From an uncultured Clostridia bacterium (GTDB lineage: Bacteria > Bacillota > Clostridia > Christensenellales > Aristaeellaceae), in the NCBI GenBank assembly GCA_934631985.1, contig CAKTYE010000006.1, positions 1-64,000 of the forward strand: DNA of 64,000 bases, written 5' to 3'. The translations under genes and the position numbers were made by a program. The notes under the pieces are model-generated. The model worked only from the letters and a program-made list of their open reading frames with translations. It was not told the origin of the DNA and did not search any database. Shown here in pieces: positions 57,684 through 64,000 of this stretch (the stretch's first letter is position 1; each line of letters begins with the position of its first letter).

Positions 57684-58778
57684 ATGTCTTGGAAGGATTT
57701 GTCGAACCGGGCCAAGGACTGGGTTCGTGAAAAGGGCGCGGAGATCTTTGCGTCCAGGGAAAAGCCCTATTCAGACCTGGGCAACGGCGGCTCCAGCGGC
57801 TACTATCCTGGGGTCGCGGCCCGTCAGGAGCGCACCCAGCGGATGCAGGCCCTGAAGGAGGAAACCGCGCGTCAGGCGGCGCAGCAGGCCGCACAGGCGG
57901 ATTTCTCCGAGGGACAAAGCGCACCCATGCAGCAGGGGTACACCCAGCAGTTCCAGAACCCTCCCATGCAGCAGGGCTATACCCAGCAATTCCAGAACGC
58001 GCCGATGAACACGGGCTACACTCAGCAGTTTCAAAGCGCGCCCGTGCAGCAGGGCTACACCCAGCAGTTCCAGAATGCCCCGGTAGGCACAGGGTATACC
58101 CAGCAGTTCCCGAATTACGCGCAGGCTCCCGCTTGGAATCAGCCCCAGCCGCAGCCCGCGCCCCAACCGCAGCCTCAGCAGCAGGCCCCCGACAACATCA
58201 GCTTTATGCCGGGCAATTATGTGGACGGCAGCCGCGCCTATGTCCATGTGGAGCGCATTACCCAGCTGGTGTCCTTTCAGGCCTGCTATCGGATCATTGA
58301 GTTCATGAAGAACGGCGAAAGCGTCATCGTGAACACTGAGAGCATTCCCAACGAGGCGGAGGTCATCCGCTGCATCGACATGCTCTCCGGTGCGGCCTAT
58401 ACCCTGGGCTGCTCCATCACCAAGATCACCACTGTCAAGCGCGCCTACCTCATCTCGCCGCCCACGGTGCAAGTGCTGGCAGACGTGTTTATCAAGCGCA
58501 TGAGCGACCGCCGCAATGAGGACGGCGCGCGCCGCCGCACGGGCCGCTATGCGGACGAGCCTTCCCGCAGCTATGGCGAGGAGACTGCCTACAGCCCCAA
58601 CGCCTATGCGCAGAGCAGCTATGGTCAGGGCGGCTATGAGCAGCCCCAGCAGATGGCTGCGGGCTACGGCAGCTACGCCCCTGCCCAGGACTTCGGGCAA
58701 ACCTCCGCTTATCAGGGCGGTGCAAGCGCCTTTGGTTCCTACGGCGGGTTTGGGGGCGGCAGCTCCTACGCGCAGTAA
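57684..58778 (+). CDS. sepF: Cell division protein SepF with 13-residue tandem repeats
   Basis: The 364-aa protein is over twice the usual ~150. Residues 1-16 form the membrane-binding amphipathic helix (MSWKDLSNRAKDWVREKGAE). Residues about 80-147 hold five 13-residue repeats (PMQQGYTQQFQNA and variants), followed by a Pro/Gln stretch. The SepF core is at about 169-262 (VHVERITQLVSFQACYRIIE, NTESIPNEAEVIRCIDMLSG). The last ~100 residues are Tyr/Gly/Ser/Gln-rich and low-complexity. SepF anchors FtsZ to the membrane and shapes the septum. GGGAGG is seven bases before the ATG. Confidence 0.93.
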   Translation: MSWKDLSNRAKDWVREKGAEIFASREKPYSDLGNGGSSGYYPGVAARQERTQRMQALKEETARQAAQQAAQADFSEGQSAPMQQGYTQQFQNPPMQQGYTQQFQNAPMNTGYTQQFQSAPVQQGYTQQFQNAPVGTGYTQQFPNYAQAPAWNQPQPQPAPQPQPQQQAPDNISFMPGNYVDGSRAYVHVERITQLVSFQACYRIIEFMKNGESVIVNTESIPNEAEVIRCIDMLSGAAYTLGCSITKITTVKRAYLISPPTVQVLADVFIKRMSDRRNEDGARRRTGRYADEPSRSYGEETAYSPNAYAQSSYGQGGYEQPQQMAAGYGSYAPAQDFGQTSAYQGGASAFGSYGGFGGGSSYAQ

Positions 58779-58787
58779 GGAGGATAC

Positions 58788-59066
58788 ATGATTCTCGATT
58801 GGATTTTTCGCCTGCTTTATCTGGCGCTGTGGCTGTTTGACGTGGCGCTGGTGGTCTATGTGCTGCTCAGCTGGCTTCGTCCCAGCGCCAACCGCTGGAC
58901 CGAGGGCTTGCGCAAGGTGGTCGAGCCTGTGCTGACCCCCATTCGCCGGGTGCTGACAGAAAAGCTCCCGCCCCGCTGGCAGATCCTTGACTGGTCCCCG
59001 CTGGTGGCCTGGCTGCTGGTGGAGCTGGTGCGCTATCTGCTGGGGAGCCTGCAGGTGATCCTGTGA
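58788..59066 (+). CDS. YggT family membrane protein
   Basis: The 92-aa protein has two membrane helices and the family's middle loop LRKVVEPVLTPIRRVL. YggT (YlmG) genes follow sepF in many Gram-positives and affect division or nucleoid distribution in ways not well understood. AAGGAGG is four to five bases before the ATG. Its stop overlaps the GTG of the next gene (GTGA). Confidence 0.92.
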   Translation: MILDWIFRLLYLALWLFDVALVVYVLLSWLRPSANRWTEGLRKVVEPVLTPIRRVLTEKLPPRWQILDWSPLVAWLLVELVRYLLGSLQVIL

Positions 59067-59815
59067 AGGGTGACGAAAACGAAGCCCTCCGCGCGCGGCT
59101 GGACGATCTGGCACGACGCGCAGGAAGGCTCTGGACGCCCCTGTGCAGCCGCTTTCTGACCCAGGAGGAACAAAGCCTTGCAAAGCGCTGCGCCGCGGAA
59201 AGCGGCGTGCTGGCGGCCTTTGACGGCGGCTGGGAGGGCGCAGAGCGGATGCAGTGCTGCTTTTATCCGGACGGCCTGGAGCCTGTCTTTCCCGGCGTAT
59301 GGCTGGAGGTCAGCTGGAACGCGAAATTCGCGACTGTGGATCACCGGGCGCTGCTGGGCAGCATTATGGCGCTGGGCATGGAGCGCGCCCTGCTGGGCGA
59401 CATGGTGCTGGAGACTGACCGCGCCTATGTGCGGGCGGTTCCCGAGTTGGGCGCGCGGCTTCCCCAGGAATTGACCCGCGCGGGCAGCGCATCCGTCAGG
59501 GTGCGCCTGCTGGATACGCCCCCGGCGCTGACCCCGCCCAAGGGCATAGAGCTGCGGGATACGGTAGCCTCCCTGCGGCTGGACAGTGTGCTGGCCAGCG
59601 GCTTGAAAACCTCCCGGGCCAAGGCGGTGGAATGGATTCGCCAGGGCGCGGTGCAGGTGAATCACAGCGATGAGGAACGCACGGATCGGCAATTGGCCCC
59701 CGGCGACCTGATTTCCGTGCGCGGCTTTGGGCGCATTCGGCTGTTGGAGGTCGGCGCACCCACGCGCAAGGATCGCATGCCCATTCTTCTGGAAATATTC
59801 GGGAAGACCCGATGA
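59063..59815 (+). CDS. YlmH-like S4 domain RNA-binding protein
   Basis: The 250-aa protein starts at GTG overlapping the yggT stop. The C-terminal S4 domain (about 172-235: LRLDSVLASGLKTSRAKAVE, WIRQGAVQVNHSDEERTD) is the known RNA-binding fold; the N-terminal part (about 1-165) is the YlmH-specific region. In Bacillus, YlmH acts on stalled ribosomes and sits in the division cluster between ylmG and divIVA, as here. Confidence 0.9.
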   Translation: MKGDENEALRARLDDLARRAGRLWTPLCSRFLTQEEQSLAKRCAAESGVLAAFDGGWEGAERMQCCFYPDGLEPVFPGVWLEVSWNAKFATVDHRALLGSIMALGMERALLGDMVLETDRAYVRAVPELGARLPQELTRAGSASVRVRLLDTPPALTPPKGIELRDTVASLRLDSVLASGLKTSRAKAVEWIRQGAVQVNHSDEERTDRQLAPGDLISVRGFGRIRLLEVGAPTRKDRMPILLEIFGKTR

Positions 59816-59856
59816 ACGCTGACGCTTCGGCGCAGCTGGAAAGGAGCAGATACATC

Positions 59857-60348
59857 ATGCAGATTACCATTGAAATGATCGAGAGCAAGGAATTCAAGAT
59901 CCGTCCCAAGGGATATGACCAGCAGGAGGTGGACGAGTTCCTCGACGCCATCTGCGACGAGATGGCTGCCCAGCAGGATCAGATTCAGGCCCTTCAGCAG
60001 CAGCTGATGAGCGCCCAGGCCAAGCGTCCCGCGGCTCCCGCCGCGCCCGTTGCCGCCGCCAAGCCCGTGGTGACTCCCGACGCGACCAGCGCCCTGCAGG
60101 AGATCCTGGAGATGGCCCAGAAGGTGAAGGCCGAGACCATCGCCAACGCCGAGAAGCAGGCCGAGGAGATTCGTGCCAAGGCCCAGCAGGAGGCAGATGC
60201 GCAGCTGAAGAACCTGCAAAGCGAGCGCGACAGCCTGACCCACCAGGTGGAAGCGTTGAAGGAAGCCGCCGCGTCCTACCGCACGAAGTTCGAAGCCCTG
60301 CTGCAATCCCAGCAGGAGGCAATCGAAAAGGCTGCGGATTTGTTCTAA
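59857..60348 (+). CDS. divIVA: DivIVA/GpsB-family division protein
   Basis: The 163-aa coiled-coil protein begins MQITIEMIESKEFKIRPKGY followed by DQQEVDEFLDAI, the DivIVA membrane-binding N-terminus; the rest is heptad-rich (AEKQAEEIRAKAQQEADAQL) with an Ala/Pro linker at about 50-80. It marks negative curvature at poles and septa. The start at 59857 has AAAGGAG about 11 bases upstream; an ATG at 59812 overlapping the S4 gene stop would add 15 residues but lacks a site and breaks the usual N-terminus. Confidence 0.93.
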   Translation: MQITIEMIESKEFKIRPKGYDQQEVDEFLDAICDEMAAQQDQIQALQQQLMSAQAKRPAAPAAPVAAAKPVVTPDATSALQEILEMAQKVKAETIANAEKQAEEIRAKAQQEADAQLKNLQSERDSLTHQVEALKEAAASYRTKFEALLQSQQEAIEKAADLF

Positions 60349-60373
60349 GGGCTCATTGAAAAAACTAAATGAA

Positions 60374-60424
60374 AAAAACTCCCCTGGCGCACAAGCTAAT
60401 GCTTGTGTGCTGAGGGGAGTTTTT
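60374..60424. terminator. Strong terminator after divIVA
   Basis: AAAAACTCCCCTGGCGCACA and its partner TGTGTGCTGAGGGGAGTTTTT form a long stem around a TAAT loop; it ends the sigma-to-divIVA gene string. Confidence 0.85.
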
Positions 60425-60460
60425 GATGGGAAGATTTATCGATAGGGGCAGCCTGCGGGT

Positions 60461-60583
60461 GAGTTTATCCTCCACCAACTGCCTGGCGGCAGGCGGTCCC
60501 CCTCCTTCTGCGGAAGGAGGCAAGGGTGCGCCTTGATGCAATGCAGGGAAAGATGCAGCTTGTAAGCATATCCTCCTGCTCAC
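60461..60583 (-). repeat. Dispersed ~130-bp repeat, full copy B
   Basis: Inverted relative to 44852-44991: GAGTTTATCCTCCACCAACT, the CCTGGCGGCAGG hairpin, CCTCCTTCTGCGGAAGGAGG, then TGCGCCTTGATGCAATGCAG and CTTGTAAGCATATCCTCC. Confidence 0.8.
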
Positions 60584-60914
60584 CTTTCTCTGCGCAAAAG
60601 GCAAGATGCTGATACAGCATGCTGCTTGCAATCCCTCTCCTTCTCCCTGCAAAATTGTCATCATTCTGTCTCACTATGTTACAGAAACGACATGATTCTA
60701 TGCTACTATAATGCCAACGTTTCCTTTCTTCCAGCGTCTTCTTCCATGCGCATAGGCAGCTTTTCACCCACACGGCAAAAGCCCTTTCCCTGCACACACG
60801 GAATCCTTTCGAAAATTTCCCTGGGGCCGTATGCTATCCTATGCGTGTCAAAAGGACATCGCTTTCCACGAACGACGCGGGCGATAGGAAACACATAAAA
60901 GGAGCGTAGGAGTC

Positions 60915-62258
60915 ATGAAGATGAAAAAATGGACGGCTTTCCTGATGGCAATGGTGCTGTGCTGCCTGTGTGCCTGTGCGTTTGCGGATAACAACCGCGT
61001 GGTTGAGGCACAAAATTCCGTGGTGCGCATTTACACCCAGGTTTTTGCAAACAGCTCGACGCTGGGCCTTGATAACGAGAACATCGGTGGGTATATCGGC
61101 AGCGGTATCGCGCTGGGCAAGGGCAACGAACCGGTGGATACCTTTCTGACGAATACCCATGTTGTGACCTTTTCAGAAGATGAGCAAAAAGAGTGGGCGC
61201 TCGCGTGTGCTGACGCTGCCCTGTCCACGCAGACCTCTTATTTGACGGCAAGCGAGGCCGAAAAAGAAGAGATGGTTTTAACCGTAGCTTCAAGCATCCT
61301 CAGTGCGACACAGTTCAGCGTTGAGGTATATGTGGTGCTGGATGGCAAGGATGATATGATCCGCTGCTTCAAGGTCAGAACCTATCAAACGGAGCAGGAG
61401 CAGGGCCGCGACATCGCGATCATCGGCGCAGAAAGGGCAACGACCAAGAAAAAGGCCGCGACCTTTGCACCGCTGGGTCAGCTGAAGCAGACGGATACCG
61501 TGCATGTTATCGGCTATCCCGGCGCGTCGGATCAGGTGATCGATCAACAGTCGCTGGATTCCACCAAATGCACCGTGACCTCCGGCGCGGTCAGCCGCAT
61601 CAACATCGGCCACGACGGCACGAACGTGGTGCAGCATTCCGCACCCATGAGCGGCGGCAACTCCGGCGGCGCGCTGGTGGACGACCGCGGCTATGTGGTG
61701 GGCATGAACACCTTCACGGCGGTCAACGGCGAAAACGCCAACTACGCCATCGCGGAGGATGAGCTGATCCGCGCCATGAATGAATACAACGCCACCTATC
61801 AGTTTGCCAGCGTAACGCCGGTGTGGCTCATTGTGCTGATCGTGGTGCTGGCCCTTGCACTGATCGCAGGCGTGACGCTGCTGATCGTTCATAAGAACAG
61901 GAAGCCTGTCGCCCGTCAGGCCACGGTACCCGTGCCTGCGCCTGCGCCCGTGCAGCAGAGCCATCAGCTGGTGTGCGTGCAGGGCAACAGCAAAGGTCTG
62001 ACTGTGCCGCTGACGATGGGCAGCATCGTAATCGGACGCGACGCGAAGCAATGCCGCGTGGTGATAGACGACAACGGCGTAAGCCGTAAGCATTGCACCA
62101 TTCGCTTTAATGGCAGCGTGGTCACGGTGACGGACGAGGGCTCCAGCTATGGCACCATGGTGCATGGCGGGAAGCTCCAGCCACAGATGCCCATGATGGT
62201 CAGCTGGGGTGAACCGATCTGCCTGGGGTCTGAGAAGTGCGTTTTCGTGGTGCGATGA
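60915..62258 (+). CDS. Membrane serine protease (trypsin-like) with cytoplasmic FHA domain
   Basis: The 447-aa protein has a signal peptide (about 1-24), an HtrA/trypsin-like protease domain outside (about 30-285) with His in TNTHVV (~82), Asp in GRDIAIIGAE (~166) and Ser in MSGGNSGGAL (~250), one membrane helix (WLIVLIVVLALALIAGVTLL, ~303-325), a short Pro/Val linker and a C-terminal FHA domain (~350-447: GSIVIGRDAKQCRVVIDDNG, VSRKHCTIRF, DEGSSYGTMVHGG) inside. FHA domains bind phosphothreonine, so external proteolysis and internal phospho-signalling meet in one chain. PP2C and FHA genes lie next to it on the opposite strand. Confidence 0.9.
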   Translation: MKMKKWTAFLMAMVLCCLCACAFADNNRVVEAQNSVVRIYTQVFANSSTLGLDNENIGGYIGSGIALGKGNEPVDTFLTNTHVVTFSEDEQKEWALACADAALSTQTSYLTASEAEKEEMVLTVASSILSATQFSVEVYVVLDGKDDMIRCFKVRTYQTEQEQGRDIAIIGAERATTKKKAATFAPLGQLKQTDTVHVIGYPGASDQVIDQQSLDSTKCTVTSGAVSRINIGHDGTNVVQHSAPMSGGNSGGALVDDRGYVVGMNTFTAVNGENANYAIAEDELIRAMNEYNATYQFASVTPVWLIVLIVVLALALIAGVTLLIVHKNRKPVARQATVPVPAPAPVQQSHQLVCVQGNSKGLTVPLTMGSIVIGRDAKQCRVVIDDNGVSRKHCTIRFNGSVVTVTDEGSSYGTMVHGGKLQPQMPMMVSWGEPICLGSEKCVFVVR

Positions 62259-62298
62259 GCGAGGGAGACGCGCACGAGAGACGGCGTGAAAATTGCAA

Positions 62299-62337
62299 GA
62301 AGCGGAGGCCATAGGGAATGTGGCCTCCGCTTTCTTT
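62299..62337 (+). terminator. Terminator after the protease-FHA gene
   Basis: AAGCGGAGGCC pairs with GGCCTCCGCTT, followed by TCTTTGCTTT. Confidence 0.75.
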
Positions 62338-62376
62338 GCTTTAAGTGGGAATGGTTTGGAAGCGAGGATAGCTATG

Positions 62377-62413
62377 GAAAAACGAGACTGCTGTGTTTTG
62401 CATCAGTCTCGTT
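62377..62413 (-). terminator. Terminator downstream of the PP2C/FHA set
   Basis: On the minus strand AACGAGACTG and CAGTCTCGTT pair and are followed by TTTCC; it faces the PP2C gene across ~105 bases that contain GC hairpins (CCGCCGCCTGCGGGCGGC at 62472-62489, CCTTCCCCagaGGGGAAGG at 62491-62509). Confidence 0.65.
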
Positions 62414-62518
62414 GCTTGGTTATGTATGATAGCTTCTAAGGGTGATTGGGGTGCTGCGGCTTGACCTCATCCGCCGCCTGCGGGCGGCACCTTCCCCAGA
62501 GGGGAAGGCGAAGGCGAG

Positions 62519-63229
62519 TTATTCGGCGATGACGGCGATGGCGGAGTAGTTGTCGGCTTCCTGGTCGTAGCGGGATCTCAGCAGCTTCTCCATCGCGTCC
62601 AGCCAGATCTGCGGCTGCTGACCGCCAAGGCTTGCCATTTCCCCCTCCAGCACCCACTCCCAGAAACCGTCTGTGCAAAGCAGAAAGCGGTCTCCGCGCT
62701 GTGCGCGCCCGTGGAAGGTGGTCACCTGCAGGTCGTCCCGATAGCCCATGGCACGGGTCAGCAGATTGCGGCTGCTGTGTCCGCGCACCTGCTCGGGGGT
62801 GATTTCGCCGCTGGCGACCATGCACTGGGACATACTGTGATCCTCGCTTTGGTAAAGAATGCGCCCATCGCGGAACCAGTATATGCGCGTATCGCCCACA
62901 TGCGCGAAATGAACGCCTGCGCCATTAGTGCGCAGGCAGGCCAGCGTGGTCATCATGCGGTTGTTGGAGGCAAGCTGCTGCCTGCGAATGTCTGCGTTCA
63001 CGGCCTGAAAGCTGGCTTCCAGGCGCTTGTCTGTCACGGGCCATACACCGGAAAGCGCCTGTACGGCTTGCTTCACCGCAAGGCCAGAGGCCCAGTCCCC
63101 CGCCCCCTGACCGCCCAGACCGTCTGCCAGCACGGCGCAGATACCGTAGCAGCCGGTGCGCACGTTCAGCGCATCCTCATTCACATCCCGGCGACCGATG
63201 TTGGTCAGGGCAGCATATTGGTATTTCAT
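62519..63229 (-). CDS. PP2C-family Ser/Thr protein phosphatase
   Basis: The 236-aa metal-dependent phosphatase has the PP2C motifs: RDVNEDAL (motif 1), VLADGLGGQGAGDWAS (motif 2, metal Asp), FAHVGDTRIYWFRDG, SEDHSMSQ, LLTRAMG, LLCTDGFWEWV and EADNYSAIAV (last metal Asp-Asn). It is of the PstP/PrpC/Stp1 type that reverses Hanks-type kinase phosphorylation. The start at 63229 is chosen over 63253 because AAAGGT lies about 10 bases upstream. It follows the FHA gene by 40 bases. Confidence 0.92.
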   Translation of the reverse strand: MKYQYAALTNIGRRDVNEDALNVRTGCYGICAVLADGLGGQGAGDWASGLAVKQAVQALSGVWPVTDKRLEASFQAVNADIRRQQLASNNRMMTTLACLRTNGAGVHFAHVGDTRIYWFRDGRILYQSEDHSMSQCMVASGEITPEQVRGHSSRNLLTRAMGYRDDLQVTTFHGRAQRGDRFLLCTDGFWEWVLEGEMASLGGQQPQIWLDAMEKLLRSRYDQEADNYSAIAVIAE

Positions 63230-63269
63230 CACACGTTCTACCTTTCCCCGCATGCGGCAGGCGGATTTG

Positions 63270-63752
63270 TCACGCTTTCAAGCGCACGGCAAAGGTCTCT
63301 CCGCCGCTGCCCAGGCTGAAGGTCTCCCCCTCGCGCAGGGTGCGGCTCAAGCCGCTGCCGAGCTGGTCGCTGTTGATAAAGGTGCCGCAGGACGCGCCCA
63401 GATCGGTCACCCGCACCGAGCCGGGCATGGCAGGCTCCACCGCGCAGTGGATGGCGCTGACGCCCGCAGCGTGGTGCGAAAACACCACGCTGCATCGTTC
63501 AGGGTCGCGGCCCAACACCAGCCGTGCGGTCACGGGAATTTCCGCGCCTGCCAATTCCCCGGAAAGGCCCACGATCACCATGGGGCCTTTCCGGGAGTCT
63601 GGCAGGGGAACATCGGGCAAGGGGCGCGTTTTCAATTTATCCGTGTTGTCTTCCCTGCGGGCAGGCCGCGGCGTTTTGCTGAAGTGCAGGCCAAGAAGCA
63701 CCCCTGCGCCAATGCAGGCCGCGGCAAGAAGCAGGATCACATACCAGGGCAT
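63270..63752 (-). CDS. Membrane-anchored FHA domain protein
   Basis: The 160-aa protein has one N-terminal membrane helix (MPWYVILLLAAACIGAGVLL), a basic Pro-rich linker and an FHA domain (about 58-160: LVLGRDPERCSVVFSHHAAG, VSAIHCAVE, DLGASCGTFINSDQLGSGL). It should read phosphothreonine at the inner membrane face. The Asn usually seen after the Ser (G-S-x-N-G) is replaced by C-G-T-F-I-N, still a valid loop. It lies between two PP2C genes. Confidence 0.88.
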   Translation of the reverse strand: MPWYVILLLAAACIGAGVLLGLHFSKTPRPARREDNTDKLKTRPLPDVPLPDSRKGPMVIVGLSGELAGAEIPVTARLVLGRDPERCSVVFSHHAAGVSAIHCAVEPAMPGSVRVTDLGASCGTFINSDQLGSGLSRTLREGETFSLGSGGETFAVRLKA

Positions 63753-63782
63753 TTTCTTCCCCTCCCGAACGTTTGTGCTGCC

Positions 63783-64000
63783 TTACGCGATCTCCAGGAT
63801 CAGCGCGGTAAAGTTATCCTGATGGGGCTTGCTCTGCCCAAGGATCAGCTTTTCAAGGGCCTCGGCGGCGGTCACCGCGTCGTTTTCCAGCAGGCGGGCC
63901 AGCAGCGTGTCATCTAATGTACCGAATACGCCGTCGGTCATCATCAGCAGCTTGTCCCCATGCAGCAGACGAATGGGGGCGGTGGGAAAGTCCACCAGCA
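63783..64000 (-). CDS. PP2C-like phosphatase, C-terminal part (cut by window end)
   Basis: The frame is open to the window edge and ends with LLHGDKLLMMTDGVFGTLDD and PHQDNFTALILEIA, the TDG and DN metal motifs of PP2C. At least 72 residues are visible; the N-terminal half is beyond 64000. It precedes the FHA gene by 30 bases on the same strand, so a PP2C-FHA-PP2C operon is likely. Confidence 0.8.
   Translation of the reverse strand, partial: LVDFPTAPIRLLHGDKLLMMTDGVFGTLDDTLLARLLENDAVTAAEALEKLILGQSKPHQDNFTALILEIA

Larger units (their letters stand above)
60349..60914. other. Intergenic region: terminator, repeat, leader
   Basis: No gene supported. Holds the terminator 60374-60424, the inverted ~130-bp repeat 60461-60583 and then about 330 bases of AT-richer sequence leading to the protease gene. 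TATGCTATCC around 60830 could be part of its promoter, but no convincing -35 was found. Confidence 0.55.

Noticed and set aside
57928..58112. CRISPR-like 39-bp periodicity
   Set aside because: It is the coding repeat of SepF (13-residue units), in frame throughout.

Overview
The window looks like chromosomal DNA of a fairly GC-rich anaerobic Bacillota, most likely a gut Clostridia (Christensenellales/Oscillospirales-like; inference only). Support: strong SigA-type promoters (TTGACA-17-TATAAT) with GGAGG ribosome sites, a Gram-positive division block (YggS, SepF, YggT, YlmH-like S4 protein, DivIVA), VanY-type carboxypeptidase, WG-repeat protein, a SigB/SigF-type sigma factor, a secreted FMN/FAD reductase, and small dispersed hairpin repeats. 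No rRNA, tRNA, prophage or transposase gene is visible.

Layout. 1-2.75 kb: AT-rich island (WG-repeat protein, small unknown) lying between two ~140-bp copies of a small-RNA locus; the right copy is paired with a 29-aa membrane peptide and looks like a type I toxin-antitoxin system. 2.75-5.6 kb: Trk/Ktr potassium uptake (trkH, trkA). 5.7-8.8 kb: lacZ. 8.9-10.5 kb: wreck of a type I-E CRISPR-Cas locus (four decayed repeats, a DnaQ-like scrap, intact cas6e, internally deleted cas5e). 10.8-18.7 kb: sugar and envelope genes (polyprenyl-phosphate sugar transferase, nucleotidyltransferase, galE, galM) with a flavoprotein, a diguanylate cyclase and an ATC-hydrolase-family protein. 18.9-32.1 kb: mixed housekeeping and transport (orphan ZnuA-like lipoprotein/SBP, two unknowns, trpS, DUF1848, MATE, MFS, pyruvyl-transferase family, VanY, MBL-GNAT fusion, GNAT). 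32.2-35.1 kb: rpmH-rnpA-yidD-yidC-jag, without dnaA. 35.7-38.2 kb: secreted flavin reductase. 38.4-41.5 kb: small proteins and a DEAD-box helicase. 41.7-44.8 kb: phosphonate module (three-domain PEP mutase plus phosphonopyruvate decarboxylase). 45.5-53.5 kb: Zn-ribbon protein, MATE, second diguanylate cyclase, GNATs, RecD2, aspartate kinase. 53.7-60.3 kb: TauE/SafE permease, RsbW-like protein plus sigma factor, then HlyD-like/YggS/SepF/YggT/S4/DivIVA. 60.9-64 kb: membrane serine protease with FHA domain, and a divergent PP2C/FHA/PP2C set cut by the window end.

How the genes fit together. LacZ, GalM, GalE, a sugar nucleotidyltransferase and the undecaprenyl-phosphate sugar transferase form a plausible route from beta-galactosides to UDP-sugars and surface glycan. 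PEP mutase/cytidylyltransferase and phosphonopyruvate decarboxylase would supply a phosphonate head group, perhaps for the same envelope. YidC/YidD/Jag, VanY, SepF and DivIVA cover membrane insertion, wall trimming and septation. The FHA/PP2C/protease group implies Ser/Thr phosphorylation signalling with the kinase outside the window. The intergenic regions hold three repeat families (two 166-bp MITEs with TA target sites, a ~50-bp hairpin repeat in five copies, a ~130-bp repeat in three copies).
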